NCBI GenBank assembly: GCA_021796905.1
Contig: JAKABK010000103.1
Span: 1-6,700, forward strand
Length of the DNA: 6,700 nt
Origin: Actinomycetes bacterium
Lineage (GTDB): Bacteria; Actinomycetota; Acidimicrobiia; Acidimicrobiales; Palsa-688
Direction: 5' to 3'
A model generated the notes under the pieces. That model was not told the DNA's origin. It was given only the letters and a program-made list of their open reading frames with translations, and made no database searches. This document shows positions 1 through 6,700 of the stretch, piece by piece (position 1 is the first letter of the stretch; each line of letters starts with the position of its first letter). Both the position numbers and the translations under genes were made by a program.

Positions 1-2
1 CG

Positions 3-410
3 GCAGCGACAGCGGGCGGGATCGCCGTCGAATGGGCCCTGGCCCAGGTGGGGACGCCGTATGTGTGGGGCGGCGAGACGCCCGGGGTGGGTTTCGACTG
101 CTCGGGGCTGGCCCAGGCCGCTTATCGGGCGGCCGGGATCGCCCTGCCGCGGGTGGCCCAGGCGCAGTTCGACGCCGGTCCGCACCTGCCGCCCGGTGCC
201 CGGTTGGAACCGGGCGACCTCGTGTTCTTCGGCCGCGGTCCCGCCGACGTGACCCACGTGGGGATCTACCTGGGCACGACCAGCGGCCAGTCCTACATGG
301 TCGACGCCCCACACACCGGCGCAGACGTCCGGGTCGAGGCGTTCCCTGCCAGCGTCGGTGTCGCTTGGGGAAGCGATGTCTACCTGGGTGCCACCCGGCC
401 CGACGGGTGA
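3..410 (+). CDS. NlpC/P60 family peptidoglycan endopeptidase, C-terminal part (5' end outside window)
   Basis: This is the catalytic domain of an NlpC/P60 cysteine peptidase, a family that cuts peptide stems of peptidoglycan outside the membrane. The reading frame is open from base 3 and 135 residues are visible before TGA at 408-410; the true start, signal peptide and any N-terminal domain lie off the left edge. The domain opens with the typical AxxQVGTPYVWGG stretch. The nucleophile is the Cys of DCSGL (codon 99-101), the general base is the His of THVGIYLG (codon 255-257), and the third polar position is probably the Asp in MVDAPHTG (about 351 minus 48, codon 303-305), where family members variously carry His, Glu, Asn or Asp. 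The PGDLVFF motif between Cys and His is also present. The protein ends directly after the fold with no added tail, so the peptidase is the C-terminal domain. Family assignment is firm; the bond cut and role (septation, growth, lysis) cannot be told from this fragment. Confidence 0.92.
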   Translation, partial: AATAGGIAVEWALAQVGTPYVWGGETPGVGFDCSGLAQAAYRAAGIALPRVAQAQFDAGPHLPPGARLEPGDLVFFGRGPADVTHVGIYLGTTSGQSYMVDAPHTGADVRVEAFPASVGVAWGSDVYLGATRPDG

Positions 411-578
411 CGAGCGGACCTGTGGCGGCCGGTGGGAGCCGGTGGTCGTCGTCGGAGCCGAGGCGGTGGTGGACCGGAGCGTTCCACGCCTCGTCGAGTG
501 GGTCACCGGAGAGGCAGCACGCCCCGAAGGGAGCCCCTGGTGCGCCGGCAGAGGGTGAGACGGTCCGAACGCAGCGTG

Positions 579-593
579 CCCCGGGCGCCGGGG
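579..593. terminator. GC hairpin between convergent genes, weak terminator candidate
   Basis: CCCCGG, loop GCG, CCGGGG form a perfect 6-bp stem lying just past the stop of the minus-strand gene (597) in the 186-bp gap to the NlpC/P60 gene. Neither strand has a T-run after it, so it is at best a weak or non-canonical terminator. The rest of 411-596 shows no gene or clear signal. Confidence 0.25.
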
Positions 594-596
594 GTC

Positions 597-1256
597 TCAG
601 CCCCGCACGGAGGCGAGCACCGCCCGGGTGACCGGGCCCGGTGCTCTCACGAGCATCCACATCTCGGTGGACGACCGTCGCGACCAGGTGTCGAGCGCGA
701 CCGCGCGCCATCCTGCCCGACTGTGGACGTCCAGTTCCCACGCGAAGCTCGCGCCGGCGACGTGAACCGGGTGGCCCCCCGAGAGGGTGTAAGGCGTGGA
801 GCGACCCTCGGCGAAGAACCTGAACGTCACCGGCGGCCTCGTGGCCGCCGTCGGCGACCGGCGGGCCACGAGGAGGGTCTCGGCGACCCAGCCGTGAAGC
901 GGGTCACCGTAGAAGAAGTCCCCGTTGGAGTCGGTCCAGGCGGCGTTGGGGCGGTACGACGCCGGGACCGCGAAGCCGAAGTAGGGATTGGCAACCGCCC
1001 GGTAACCAGCCGGGACCGAAAGTGGCCGGACCGACGGCCCGGGCGGGGGAGGCGGGCCGGCGGCTCCGAGAGCGAACGCGATCACCACCCCCAGGCTGGC
1101 CGGGGTCAGGAGCATCAGCAGCATCCAGCCCCGGATCCCGCGGCGCTCCCGGCGGGTCCGCGCCGGTCGGGGACGTTCGACGGGCGCGGCCAGACCCCCG
1201 AAGCGGCCCGGGACCCGCTCGTGTTCGTCGCGGGACATGGCGGCCGGCACGGCCAC
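597..1256 (-). CDS. Single-pass membrane-anchored protein of unknown function
   Basis: I do not recognise a named family. The 219-residue product has a charged cytoplasmic N-terminus (about 1-43, rich in Arg), one hydrophobic segment (about 44-67, MLLMLLTPASLGVVIAFALG), a proline hinge (PPPPPGP, 68-74) and an exported domain of about 140 residues. The Arg-rich flank before the segment predicts N-in, C-out topology. The outer domain begins with an aromatic/Gly pattern (YRAVANPYFGFAVPASYRPN, 85-104) followed by DSNGDFFYG and GWVAE, and has alternating beta-like stretches; the protein contains no cysteine. The start chosen is GTG at 1256, preceded by GGTGAGA four bases upstream on the minus strand; an internal ATG at 1238 lacks a ribosome site. 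It is convergent with the NlpC/P60 gene and divergent from the acyl-CoA dehydrogenase (57 bp). Strong codon bias and coherent topology support a real gene. A cell-envelope role is only inferred from topology. Confidence 0.75.
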   Translation of the reverse strand: MAVPAAMSRDEHERVPGRFGGLAAPVERPRPARTRRERRGIRGWMLLMLLTPASLGVVIAFALGAAGPPPPPGPSVRPLSVPAGYRAVANPYFGFAVPASYRPNAAWTDSNGDFFYGDPLHGWVAETLLVARRSPTAATRPPVTFRFFAEGRSTPYTLSGGHPVHVAGASFAWELDVHSRAGWRAVALDTWSRRSSTEMWMLVRAPGPVTRAVLASVRG

Positions 1257-1260
1257 ATCT

Positions 1261-1267
1261 TCTCACC
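1261..1267 (-). promoter_or_regulatory. Ribosome binding site deciding the GTG start of the membrane protein gene
   Basis: On the minus strand GGTGAGA ends four bases before GTG 1256. GGTGA matches the 3' half of the AAGGAGGTGA consensus, for which a short spacing is expected. It favours GTG 1256 over the ATG at 1238. Confidence 0.35.
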
Positions 1268-1290
1268 GGGTACACGGGCGGGCGGCCCGC

Positions 1291-1313
1291 CTGCCGTGGA
1301 TAGCATCGGCGAG
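1291..1313 (+). promoter_or_regulatory. Likely leaderless promoter of the acyl-CoA dehydrogenase gene
   Basis: TAGCAT at 1301-1306 fits the actinobacterial TANNNT -10 consensus and is followed by exactly 7 bases (CGGCGAG) before GTG 1314. This is the spacing expected if transcription starts on the first base of the start codon. No ribosome site precedes the GTG and no convincing -35 is seen. The block GTGGATAGC recurs at the photolyase start. An alternative is that GTG 1296, in the same frame, is the start (giving VDSIGEV before the present protein). Confidence 0.5.
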
Positions 1314-2489
1314 GTGCCGAACCCACCCACGGACCCGGAGCTGGCCGACGAGGTGGTCGCCGCCGTGAGACGCTTCGTCGAAGCCGAGGTCGTCCCGGCG
1401 GTCGGTGAGCTCGACGCGGCCGACCGCTACCCCGACGAGCTGGTCGCCGGGCTCCTCCGACTCGGGCTGTTCGGGGCGACGATCGGCGAGGCGTACGGCG
1501 GGATCGGTCTCGACACCGTCACCTACGCGAGGGTCGTGGAGGAACTGAGCGTCGGGTGGATGTCGCTCGCCGGGGTGGTCAACAGCCACCTGATCGTCGC
1601 GACGCTCATCGCAACCCACGGGACCGACGAGCAGCGGCAGCGGTGGCTCCCGCGGCTGGCGAGCGGTGAGGTGCGCGCCGCGCTGTCGCTCTCGGAGCCC
1701 GACGCCGGAAGCGACGCTCGGGCACTGCGTTGCGTCGCCCGCCCCGACGGTGAGGAGTACGTGATCGACGGGACCAAGATGTGGGTGACCAACGGTGAGC
1801 GGGCCGGGCTGGTCGCCCTGGCAGCGAAGGCCCCGGAGGGGATCACCTGCTTCCTGGTCGACAAGCAACCCGGGCCCCGCTGCGGTGGGATCACGGTCAC
1901 CCGCCATGTCGACAAGCTCGGCTACCGCGGGGTCGAGACCGTCGAGATGGTCTACGAGAGCCACCGGGTGCCGGCCGAAGCAGTGCTGGGAGGGACCGGG
2001 GAAGGCGGGGGCCTGGGACGGGGATTGCCGTTCGTGCTCGGCGCCCTCGAGCTCGGTCGGGTCAACGTCGCCGCCCGTGCCGTCGGCCTCGCCCGCGCCG
2101 CGTTCGAGACCGCAGTGGTCTACGCCGGGCGGCGACAGACCTTCGGGGTGCCGATCGCCCGTCACCAAGCGGTGGCCTTCAAGCTCGCCGACATGGCCAC
2201 CCGGGTCGAGGCGGCCCGCCTGCTGGTCCGATCCGCGGCCGAGCGCATCGACCGGGGCGGACGGGCGGACGTGGAGGCGGGGATGGCGAAGCTGTTCGCC
2301 TCGGAGGCGGCGATGACCAATACCGAGGAGGCGATGCGGGTCCTCGGCGGCTACGGCTACACCACCGACTCCCCGGTCGAGCGGTACTACCGGGACGCAC
2401 CGCTGCTCGTGATCGGCGAGGGCACCAACGAGATCCAGCGGATCGTGATCGCCCGCAGGCTGCTCGAGCGCTACGGCGCCGGCAGTTGA
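1314..2489 (+). CDS. Acyl-CoA dehydrogenase
   Basis: This is a 391-residue FAD flavoenzyme that makes the alpha,beta-double bond of an acyl-CoA and passes electrons to electron-transfer flavoprotein; it acts in the cytoplasm in fatty-acid or branched-chain degradation. All three domains are present: N-terminal helices (1-120), a middle beta domain (about 121-225) with family signature LSEPDAGSD (126-134), and a C-terminal helical domain (about 235-385) with RRQTFGVPI (273-281), MRVLGGYGYT (341-350) and GEGTNEIQR. Glu369 of GEGTNEI sits where the catalytic base of short- and medium-chain enzymes is found. Length is normal for the family (about 380-400). The frame stays open upstream to base 432, but that stretch is antisense to another gene and is low-complexity Arg/Pro/Gly, so GTG 1314 is preferred; it fits a leaderless start. 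Chain-length and branched-chain specificity cannot be assigned, and no ETF or other beta-oxidation gene is adjacent. Confidence 0.95.
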   Translation: MPNPPTDPELADEVVAAVRRFVEAEVVPAVGELDAADRYPDELVAGLLRLGLFGATIGEAYGGIGLDTVTYARVVEELSVGWMSLAGVVNSHLIVATLIATHGTDEQRQRWLPRLASGEVRAALSLSEPDAGSDARALRCVARPDGEEYVIDGTKMWVTNGERAGLVALAAKAPEGITCFLVDKQPGPRCGGITVTRHVDKLGYRGVETVEMVYESHRVPAEAVLGGTGEGGGLGRGLPFVLGALELGRVNVAARAVGLARAAFETAVVYAGRRQTFGVPIARHQAVAFKLADMATRVEAARLLVRSAAERIDRGGRADVEAGMAKLFASEAAMTNTEEAMRVLGGYGYTTDSPVERYYRDAPLLVIGEGTNEIQRIVIARRLLERYGAGS

Positions 2490-2563
2490 GGCCGCGCCGT
2501 TCGCCGGCTCGGCCGAGGGTGGGGACGGCGCCGGCCGGCCCGTGGGGGTGCCACCATGTGACC

Positions 2564-3265
2564 ATGTCATCCGCACCCGGGCCGGTGACCGGCGCCCGCC
2601 CCGGCCTGCCCGAGGAGGCACTCACCGGTGCGGTCGGGGAGTGGGTGCTCGCCGCCGCCCCCCACACCGAGGCCGACCCCGCCGCGATCCTGCTCAGCGC
2701 ACTGGTCGCCTGCGGGGTCGTCGCCGGCGGCCGGCCGCACCTGTGGGCCGGGGACGCCAGGCAGTCGGCGTCGCTTTTCGCCGTGGTCGTCGCCGACACC
2801 CCGAAGGCCAATCGGGGCTTGTCGTGGTCGGTGACCCGGCGTCTGCTCGAGGTGGTCGATCCCGAGGTCGCCCGGCGCCAGGTGCGCACCGGGCTCGGCG
2901 ACGGTCGGCCGCTGCTCGACACACTGCACGGAGCCGCCCTCCCCGACCGTCACCGCCGGGGGGAGCGGCCGTCGGACCCGACCCGGGTGCTGGTCCACGA
3001 ATCCGAACCGGCCGAGCGGGGCGGTCCCGCCCACGGAACGGACCTACGGGGAGCGCCGAGACGGTCGGCCGGGCTCGGCTGGTCGGGCGGCGCGGCCGTC
3101 GAGCTCCATGAACAGCTGGGCGGCGGCCTGGCGGATCGCCGACGACCAGGTGGGGTAGGCGTGCACGGTCTGGGCGAGGCGCCCGGCGAACATCCCGGTG
3201 CGGATCGCGAGGGCCACCTCGTGGATCATCTCGCCGGCTCTAGGGGCGACGATCGTCGCCCCTAG
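2564..3265 (+). pseudogene. Truncated DUF3987 / primase-helicase-like remnant
   Basis: The frame opens at ATG 2564 and reads EEALTGAVGEWVLAAAPHTEADPAAILLSALVA, then SLFAVVVADTPKANRGLSWSVTRRLLEVVDPE, RTGLGDGRPLLDTLHG and VLVHESEPA. From memory, the order matches the start of DUF3987-type proteins of phages, plasmids and islands (PHTEADP, then LFAVLVGxTxKGRKGTSW, then GLSSGEGLI, then LLVVExEFA). The usual GRKGTS loop is reduced to ANRGLS. Recognisable similarity stops near 3015; beyond it the frame continues to TAG 3263-3265 only as Arg/Gly-rich sequence antisense to the flavoprotein gene, which ends at 3044. The full family is several hundred residues long, so only about 150 residues remain. 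I infer a decayed fragment left by a mobile element or a deletion. No integrase, repeat or attachment site is seen. It could instead be a short expressed protein; the family match is from memory and unverified. Confidence 0.45.
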
Positions 3266-4471
3266 AACCCGCCCGCCGCCGGCGTTGCCGAGCCCGGCGC
3301 GGGGACCGACCACCAACTTCACGAAACCTTCGGTGCGTCCAGCGATGATCGCCCGGTCCAGCTCGCTGAAGGGAACGAAGGCGACCCGGCCGCCGGCAGC
3401 GGCCGCTTGCTGCTCGCTCATACCCACCCGGGCGACCTCGGGGTCGCAGAAGGTGACCCACGGGACCGCTGCGGTGTCGAAGGCCCGCCGACCGAGCCGC
3501 CCGGCGCGGCCGAAGGCGTTGCCGACCGCGAGGCGCCCCATCTCGTCGGCGGAGTGGGTGGAGCCCGGGCCGCCGGTCACGTCCCCGGCGGCGTAGACGC
3601 CCGGGACGCTCGTCTCGAGGAACCTGTCGGTGCGCACGAACCCCCGCCCGTCGAGGGCGATCCCTCCGGCGTCCGGGTCGAGGCTCGCAGTCCGCGCCCG
3701 GCGGCCGGTCGCGACCAGCAGGGCGTCGACCTCCACCCGCGAGCCGTCGGAGCACTCCACGCGGACGCCCCCCGAGCGGCCGGCCCGTCCGACCTCGGTG
3801 ACCTCCACCCCGACGTGCAGGTCGATCCCCTCTGCGGCTAGCACCTCGCCGATCACCCGGCTCGCCTCGGTCTCCTCGCGGGGCAGGAGCCGGCTGGCGG
3901 CCTCGAAGACGTGCACCTCTGCGCCGAGGCGGGCGAAGGCTTGGGAAAGCTCGCAGCCGATCGGTCCGCCGCCGAGCACGCCGATCGATCCCGGGAGCCG
4001 GTCCAGGTCGAAGACCGTCTCGTTGGTGAGGTACGCGACCCGCTCGAGGCCCGGGACCTGCGGCACCGCCGGCTCCGATCCGGTCGCGATCACGATCCTC
4101 GACGCCTCGAGCCGGTGCCCGTCGACGCAGATCTGCCCCCGGCCGGCGAAGCGGGCGCTGCCCTCGGTGACCTCGACACCCTCGGAGCGCAGGACCGTGG
4201 CGTCCTCGCTGGCGGCGATCCCGGCCACCACCTCCCGGATCCTTGCGGCAGCTACCTCGAACGGCAGTCGCCGGGCGGCAGCCTCGATCAGGGTCTTGGA
4301 CGGCACGCAACCGGTGAAGGTGCAGTCCCCGCCGAGCGGGGAGTCGCTCACGAGGATCGTCCGCAGGCCGCGACGCGCGCCGGCCCGGGCCGCGGCGAGC
4401 CCCGCCGCTCCCCCGCCGATGACCGCCAGGTCGGGATCGCCGGCGGTTCTGGGCACGCAGATGGAACCCAC
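3044..4471 (-). CDS. FAD-dependent pyridine nucleotide-disulfide oxidoreductase (class I, substrate unknown)
   Basis: This 475-residue protein has the full layout of the lipoamide dehydrogenase / mercuric reductase / LpdA group. It shows an FAD Rossmann motif VIGGGAAG (17-24), the redox-active disulfide GGDCTFTGCVPSK (Cys50, Cys55), ATGS (129-132), a second Rossmann motif GGGPIG (167-172) ending in Glu190, which favours NADH over NADPH, the second FAD motif VYAAGDVTGG, and a C-terminal dimerisation domain. Near the C-terminus HAYPTWSSA replaces the HPTxxE that carries the His-Glu pair of true lipoamide dehydrogenases: Tyr439 and Ser444 stand at those places. There is no N-terminal metal-binding domain and no C-terminal Cys pair, so canonical MerA is unlikely. 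The role may be quinone, disulfide or other electrophile reduction. GTG 4471 is the longest start; GTG 4456 (removing five residues) is equally plausible, and neither has a good ribosome site. The gene is divergent from the photolyase (141 bp). Confidence 0.93.
   Translation of the reverse strand: MGSICVPRTAGDPDLAVIGGGAAGLAAARAGARRGLRTILVSDSPLGGDCTFTGCVPSKTLIEAAARRLPFEVAAARIREVVAGIAASEDATVLRSEGVEVTEGSARFAGRGQICVDGHRLEASRIVIATGSEPAVPQVPGLERVAYLTNETVFDLDRLPGSIGVLGGGPIGCELSQAFARLGAEVHVFEAASRLLPREETEASRVIGEVLAAEGIDLHVGVEVTEVGRAGRSGGVRVECSDGSRVEVDALLVATGRRARTASLDPDAGGIALDGRGFVRTDRFLETSVPGVYAAGDVTGGPGSTHSADEMGRLAVGNAFGRAGRLGRRAFDTAAVPWVTFCDPEVARVGMSEQQAAAAGGRVAFVPFSELDRAIIAGRTEGFVKLVVGPRAGLGNAGGGRVLGATIVAPRAGEMIHEVALAIRTGMFAGRLAQTVHAYPTWSSAIRQAAAQLFMELDGRAARPAEPGRPSRRSP
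3240..3265. repeat. 26-bp perfect palindrome inside the flavoprotein gene
   Basis: CTAGGGGCGACGA is followed immediately by its exact reverse complement TCGTCGCCCCTAG, with no spacer. It lies within the minus-strand oxidoreductase, where it encodes LGATIVAPR (codons 403-411), and begins and ends in the CTAG tetramer. Codon 403 is CTA and codon 411 is AGA, both uncommon choices in so GC-rich a gene. Function is unknown: it could be a protein-binding site, a cruciform, or chance within a conserved protein motif. Confidence 0.85.
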
Positions 4472-4590
4472 CGCGTGCCGCGCTCATTCCCCCGGGCCCC
4501 GAGGCCGGCCCGGTGGACCCTCCGTCCGGTCGGGGTGCTCGGCCGGGTCGCCCGGACGGGTCGGGTCCCGCCGGCACCGGCGTCGCGTCG

Positions 4591-4612
4591 GCCAGTGGAT
4601 AGCTTCACCCGG
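4591..4612 (+). promoter_or_regulatory. Likely leaderless promoter of the photolyase gene
   Basis: TAGCTT at 4600-4605 fits TANNNT and is followed by 7 bases (CACCCGG) and then GTG 4613, the same geometry as at the acyl-CoA dehydrogenase. There is no clear -35 hexamer and no ribosome site. In-frame GTG 4595 overlaps the motif and is the alternative start (VDSFTRVARS). Confidence 0.5.
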
Positions 4613-5977
4613 GTGGCTCGATCGACGGTGATCTGGTGGGTGAGGCGGGACCTGCGCCTGTCGGACAACCCGGCGTTGGTGGAAGCCGCCGCATCCGGCA
4701 CGGTGCTGGCGGTCTTCGTCGTCGACCCCGAGCTGTGGGACAGGGCGGGGGAGCCCCGCAGGGCGTTCCTCGCCGGCGCCCTCGCCGAGCTCGACCGGTC
4801 GAGCGGCGGTCACCTGGTGGTCCGCCGCGGGGATCCGGCGGTCGAGCTGGCCGCGGTCTGCGCGCGGCTCGGCGCGTCGCTGGTGATAGCGACCGCCGAC
4901 TGCGGCCCTTACTCCCGCCGACGCGACGAGGCGGCCGGGGTGACCCTCGCGGCGGCCGGTGTGGAGCTGCGCTTCGCCGGCACCCCCTACGCAGTGGAGC
5001 CGGGGAGCCTGCGCAAGGGTGACGGGACCCCCTTCAAGGTCTTCACCCCCTACTCCCGGGCGTGGGTCGCCCACGGTTGGGGAGCGCCGCTCGCGCTGCC
5101 CGAGCGGGTCGAGTGGGCCGAGGGGGTCGAAGGCGTCGGCATACCCGCGGCCCCAAAGCTCGCCGCGGCGATCCCCGAACCCGGCGAGGCGGCCGCCAAG
5201 CGCCGCTTCGAGGACTTTCTCCGCCACGACCTGGACCACTACGGCGAGGAGCGCAACGACCCGGGCGCCGACCGCACCTCCCGTCTGTCCGCCTACCTCC
5301 ACTTCGGCTGCCTCCACCCGCGAAGCCTGCTCGCCCCGCTCGAGGTCCGCCGGCGTGCGCACGCCACCTGGCGTTCGGAGCTGTGCTGGAGGGAGTTCTA
5401 CGCAGACGTCCTCTGGCACCATCCCGGCAGCGCCCGGAGCAGCCTCCAGCCGGGTATGGCCGGCATGAGGGTCGACACCGGTCGGCTCGCCGACCGGCGC
5501 TTCGCCGCCTGGTGCGAGGGACGGACCGGCTACCCGATCGTCGACGCCGGGATGCGCCAGTTGGCGACCGAGGCGTGGATGCACAACCGGGTGCGGATGA
5601 TCGCCGCCAGCTTCTTGGTCAAGGACCTGCACCTCGACTGGCGTCGCGGCGCGAGATGGTTCATGCAGCACCTGGTCGACGGGGACCTCGCCTCCAACAA
5701 CCACGGTTGGCAGTGGGTGGCCGGTACCGGCACCGACGCCGCCCCCTACTTCCGGGTGTTCAACCCGGTGCTGCAGGGGCGCAAGTTCGACCCGACCGGC
5801 GCCTATGTCCGGCGCTGGGTGCCGGAGCTGGCGGGCCTCACCGACGCCCACGTCCACGCCCCCTGGGAGCTGCGCCAGCGTCCCTTCGGCGCCGCCGACT
5901 ACCCCGACCCGATCGTCGACCACCACGCCGAGCGGGAGGAGGCCCTCGCCCGTTACGCCGAGGTGCGGGGCCGCTAG
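4613..5977 (+). CDS. phrB: Deoxyribodipyrimidine photolyase (class I cryptochrome/photolyase family)
   Basis: This 454-residue enzyme uses blue light and reduced FAD to split UV-made cyclobutane pyrimidine dimers in DNA. The N-terminal alpha/beta antenna domain begins TVIWWVRRDLRLSDNPAL and covers about residues 5-165; the helical FAD domain fills about 190-450. Conserved FAD and substrate motifs are present: SRLSAYLHFG, SELCWREFY (Trp259, matching E. coli Trp277), TGYPIVDAGMRQL, WMHNRVRM, and ASNNHGWQWVAGTGTDAAPYFRVFNP with Asn362 at the FAD N5 position typical of photolyases. Of the electron-transfer Trp triad, Trp366 and Trp343 are present, but the distal one (E. coli Trp306) seems absent, there being no Trp between 268 and 300. 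Length is close to E. coli PhrB (472). The frame extends upstream to 3911, but that part is antisense to the flavoprotein. GTG 4613 is chosen because it lies just before the first beta strand and fits a leaderless start. A 6-4 photolyase or cryptochrome is less likely. Confidence 0.95.
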   Translation: MARSTVIWWVRRDLRLSDNPALVEAAASGTVLAVFVVDPELWDRAGEPRRAFLAGALAELDRSSGGHLVVRRGDPAVELAAVCARLGASLVIATADCGPYSRRRDEAAGVTLAAAGVELRFAGTPYAVEPGSLRKGDGTPFKVFTPYSRAWVAHGWGAPLALPERVEWAEGVEGVGIPAAPKLAAAIPEPGEAAAKRRFEDFLRHDLDHYGEERNDPGADRTSRLSAYLHFGCLHPRSLLAPLEVRRRAHATWRSELCWREFYADVLWHHPGSARSSLQPGMAGMRVDTGRLADRRFAAWCEGRTGYPIVDAGMRQLATEAWMHNRVRMIAASFLVKDLHLDWRRGARWFMQHLVDGDLASNNHGWQWVAGTGTDAAPYFRVFNPVLQGRKFDPTGAYVRRWVPELAGLTDAHVHAPWELRQRPFGAADYPDPIVDHHAEREEALARYAEVRGR

Positions 5978-5983
5978 CCGGGG

Positions 5984-6700
<717 letters not shown>

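Noticed and set aside
432..1313. Upstream extension of the acyl-CoA dehydrogenase frame, giving a 685-residue protein
   Set aside because: The extra part is Arg/Gly/Pro-rich, antisense to the membrane protein gene, and has no family resemblance; the enzyme is complete from 1314.
2508..2517. 10-bp palindrome CTCGGCCGAG after the acyl-CoA dehydrogenase stop
   Set aside because: It is short, has no loop or T-run, and self-complementary GC decamers are common in this composition.
1263..2621. 452-residue minus-strand frame opposite the acyl-CoA dehydrogenase
   Set aside because: Same reason: no domain is recognisable and composition mirrors the antisense of a conserved enzyme.
3044..4471. Annotation as mercuric reductase merA
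   Set aside because: There is no heavy-metal-binding domain, no C-terminal vicinal Cys pair and no mer genes nearby.
3911..4612. Upstream extension of the photolyase frame to 688 residues
   Set aside because: It is antisense to the flavoprotein coding sequence and looks like a GC-driven shadow; photolyase begins just after 4613.

Overview
The window is very GC-rich, with dense codon bias, GTG starts and long antisense shadow ORFs, as expected of a high-GC actinobacterium. The gene types (cell-wall NlpC/P60 peptidase, acyl-CoA dehydrogenase, class I photolyase, MetY) and what look like leaderless GTG starts fit Actinomycetota, possibly an Acidimicrobiia-like lineage. That placement is an inference from style, not from a marker gene.

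Layout, left to right: (1) the 3' part of a secreted NlpC/P60 peptidoglycan peptidase (+, 3-410), open at the left edge. (2) A convergent gene for a single-pass membrane-anchored protein of unknown function (-, 597-1256). (3) A divergent acyl-CoA dehydrogenase (+, 1314-2489). (4) A short open stretch (+, from 2564) resembling only the N-terminal part of the DUF3987 / primase-helicase-like family, probably a decayed remnant. It runs into (5) a convergent FAD-dependent pyridine nucleotide-disulfide oxidoreductase (-, 3044-4471). (6) A divergent DNA photolyase (+, 4613-5977). (7) The 5' half of a MetY-type O-acetylhomoserine sulfhydrylase (+, 6056 to the right edge).

This looks like a chromosomal housekeeping neighbourhood of single-gene transcription units rather than one operon or pathway. 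Genes alternate strand, and two divergent pairs (membrane protein/acyl-CoA dehydrogenase, flavoprotein/photolyase) have intergenic regions of 57 and 141 bp. No functional link between neighbours is evident beyond photolyase and flavoprotein both using FAD. I see no defence system, CRISPR array, tRNA/rRNA, intact mobile element or obvious novel multi-gene system.

The non-coding signals are the more unusual part. The acyl-CoA dehydrogenase and photolyase genes share a near-identical start region (GTGGATAGC-A/T-TC then GTG), fitting a TANNNT -10 placed exactly 7 nt before a leaderless GTG. A 26-bp perfect palindrome lies inside the flavoprotein gene. A promoter-overlapping quasi-palindrome with repeat character precedes metY. 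Gaps: 411-596 holds only a weak GC hairpin; 2490-2563 and 4472-4594 hold nothing I can name.
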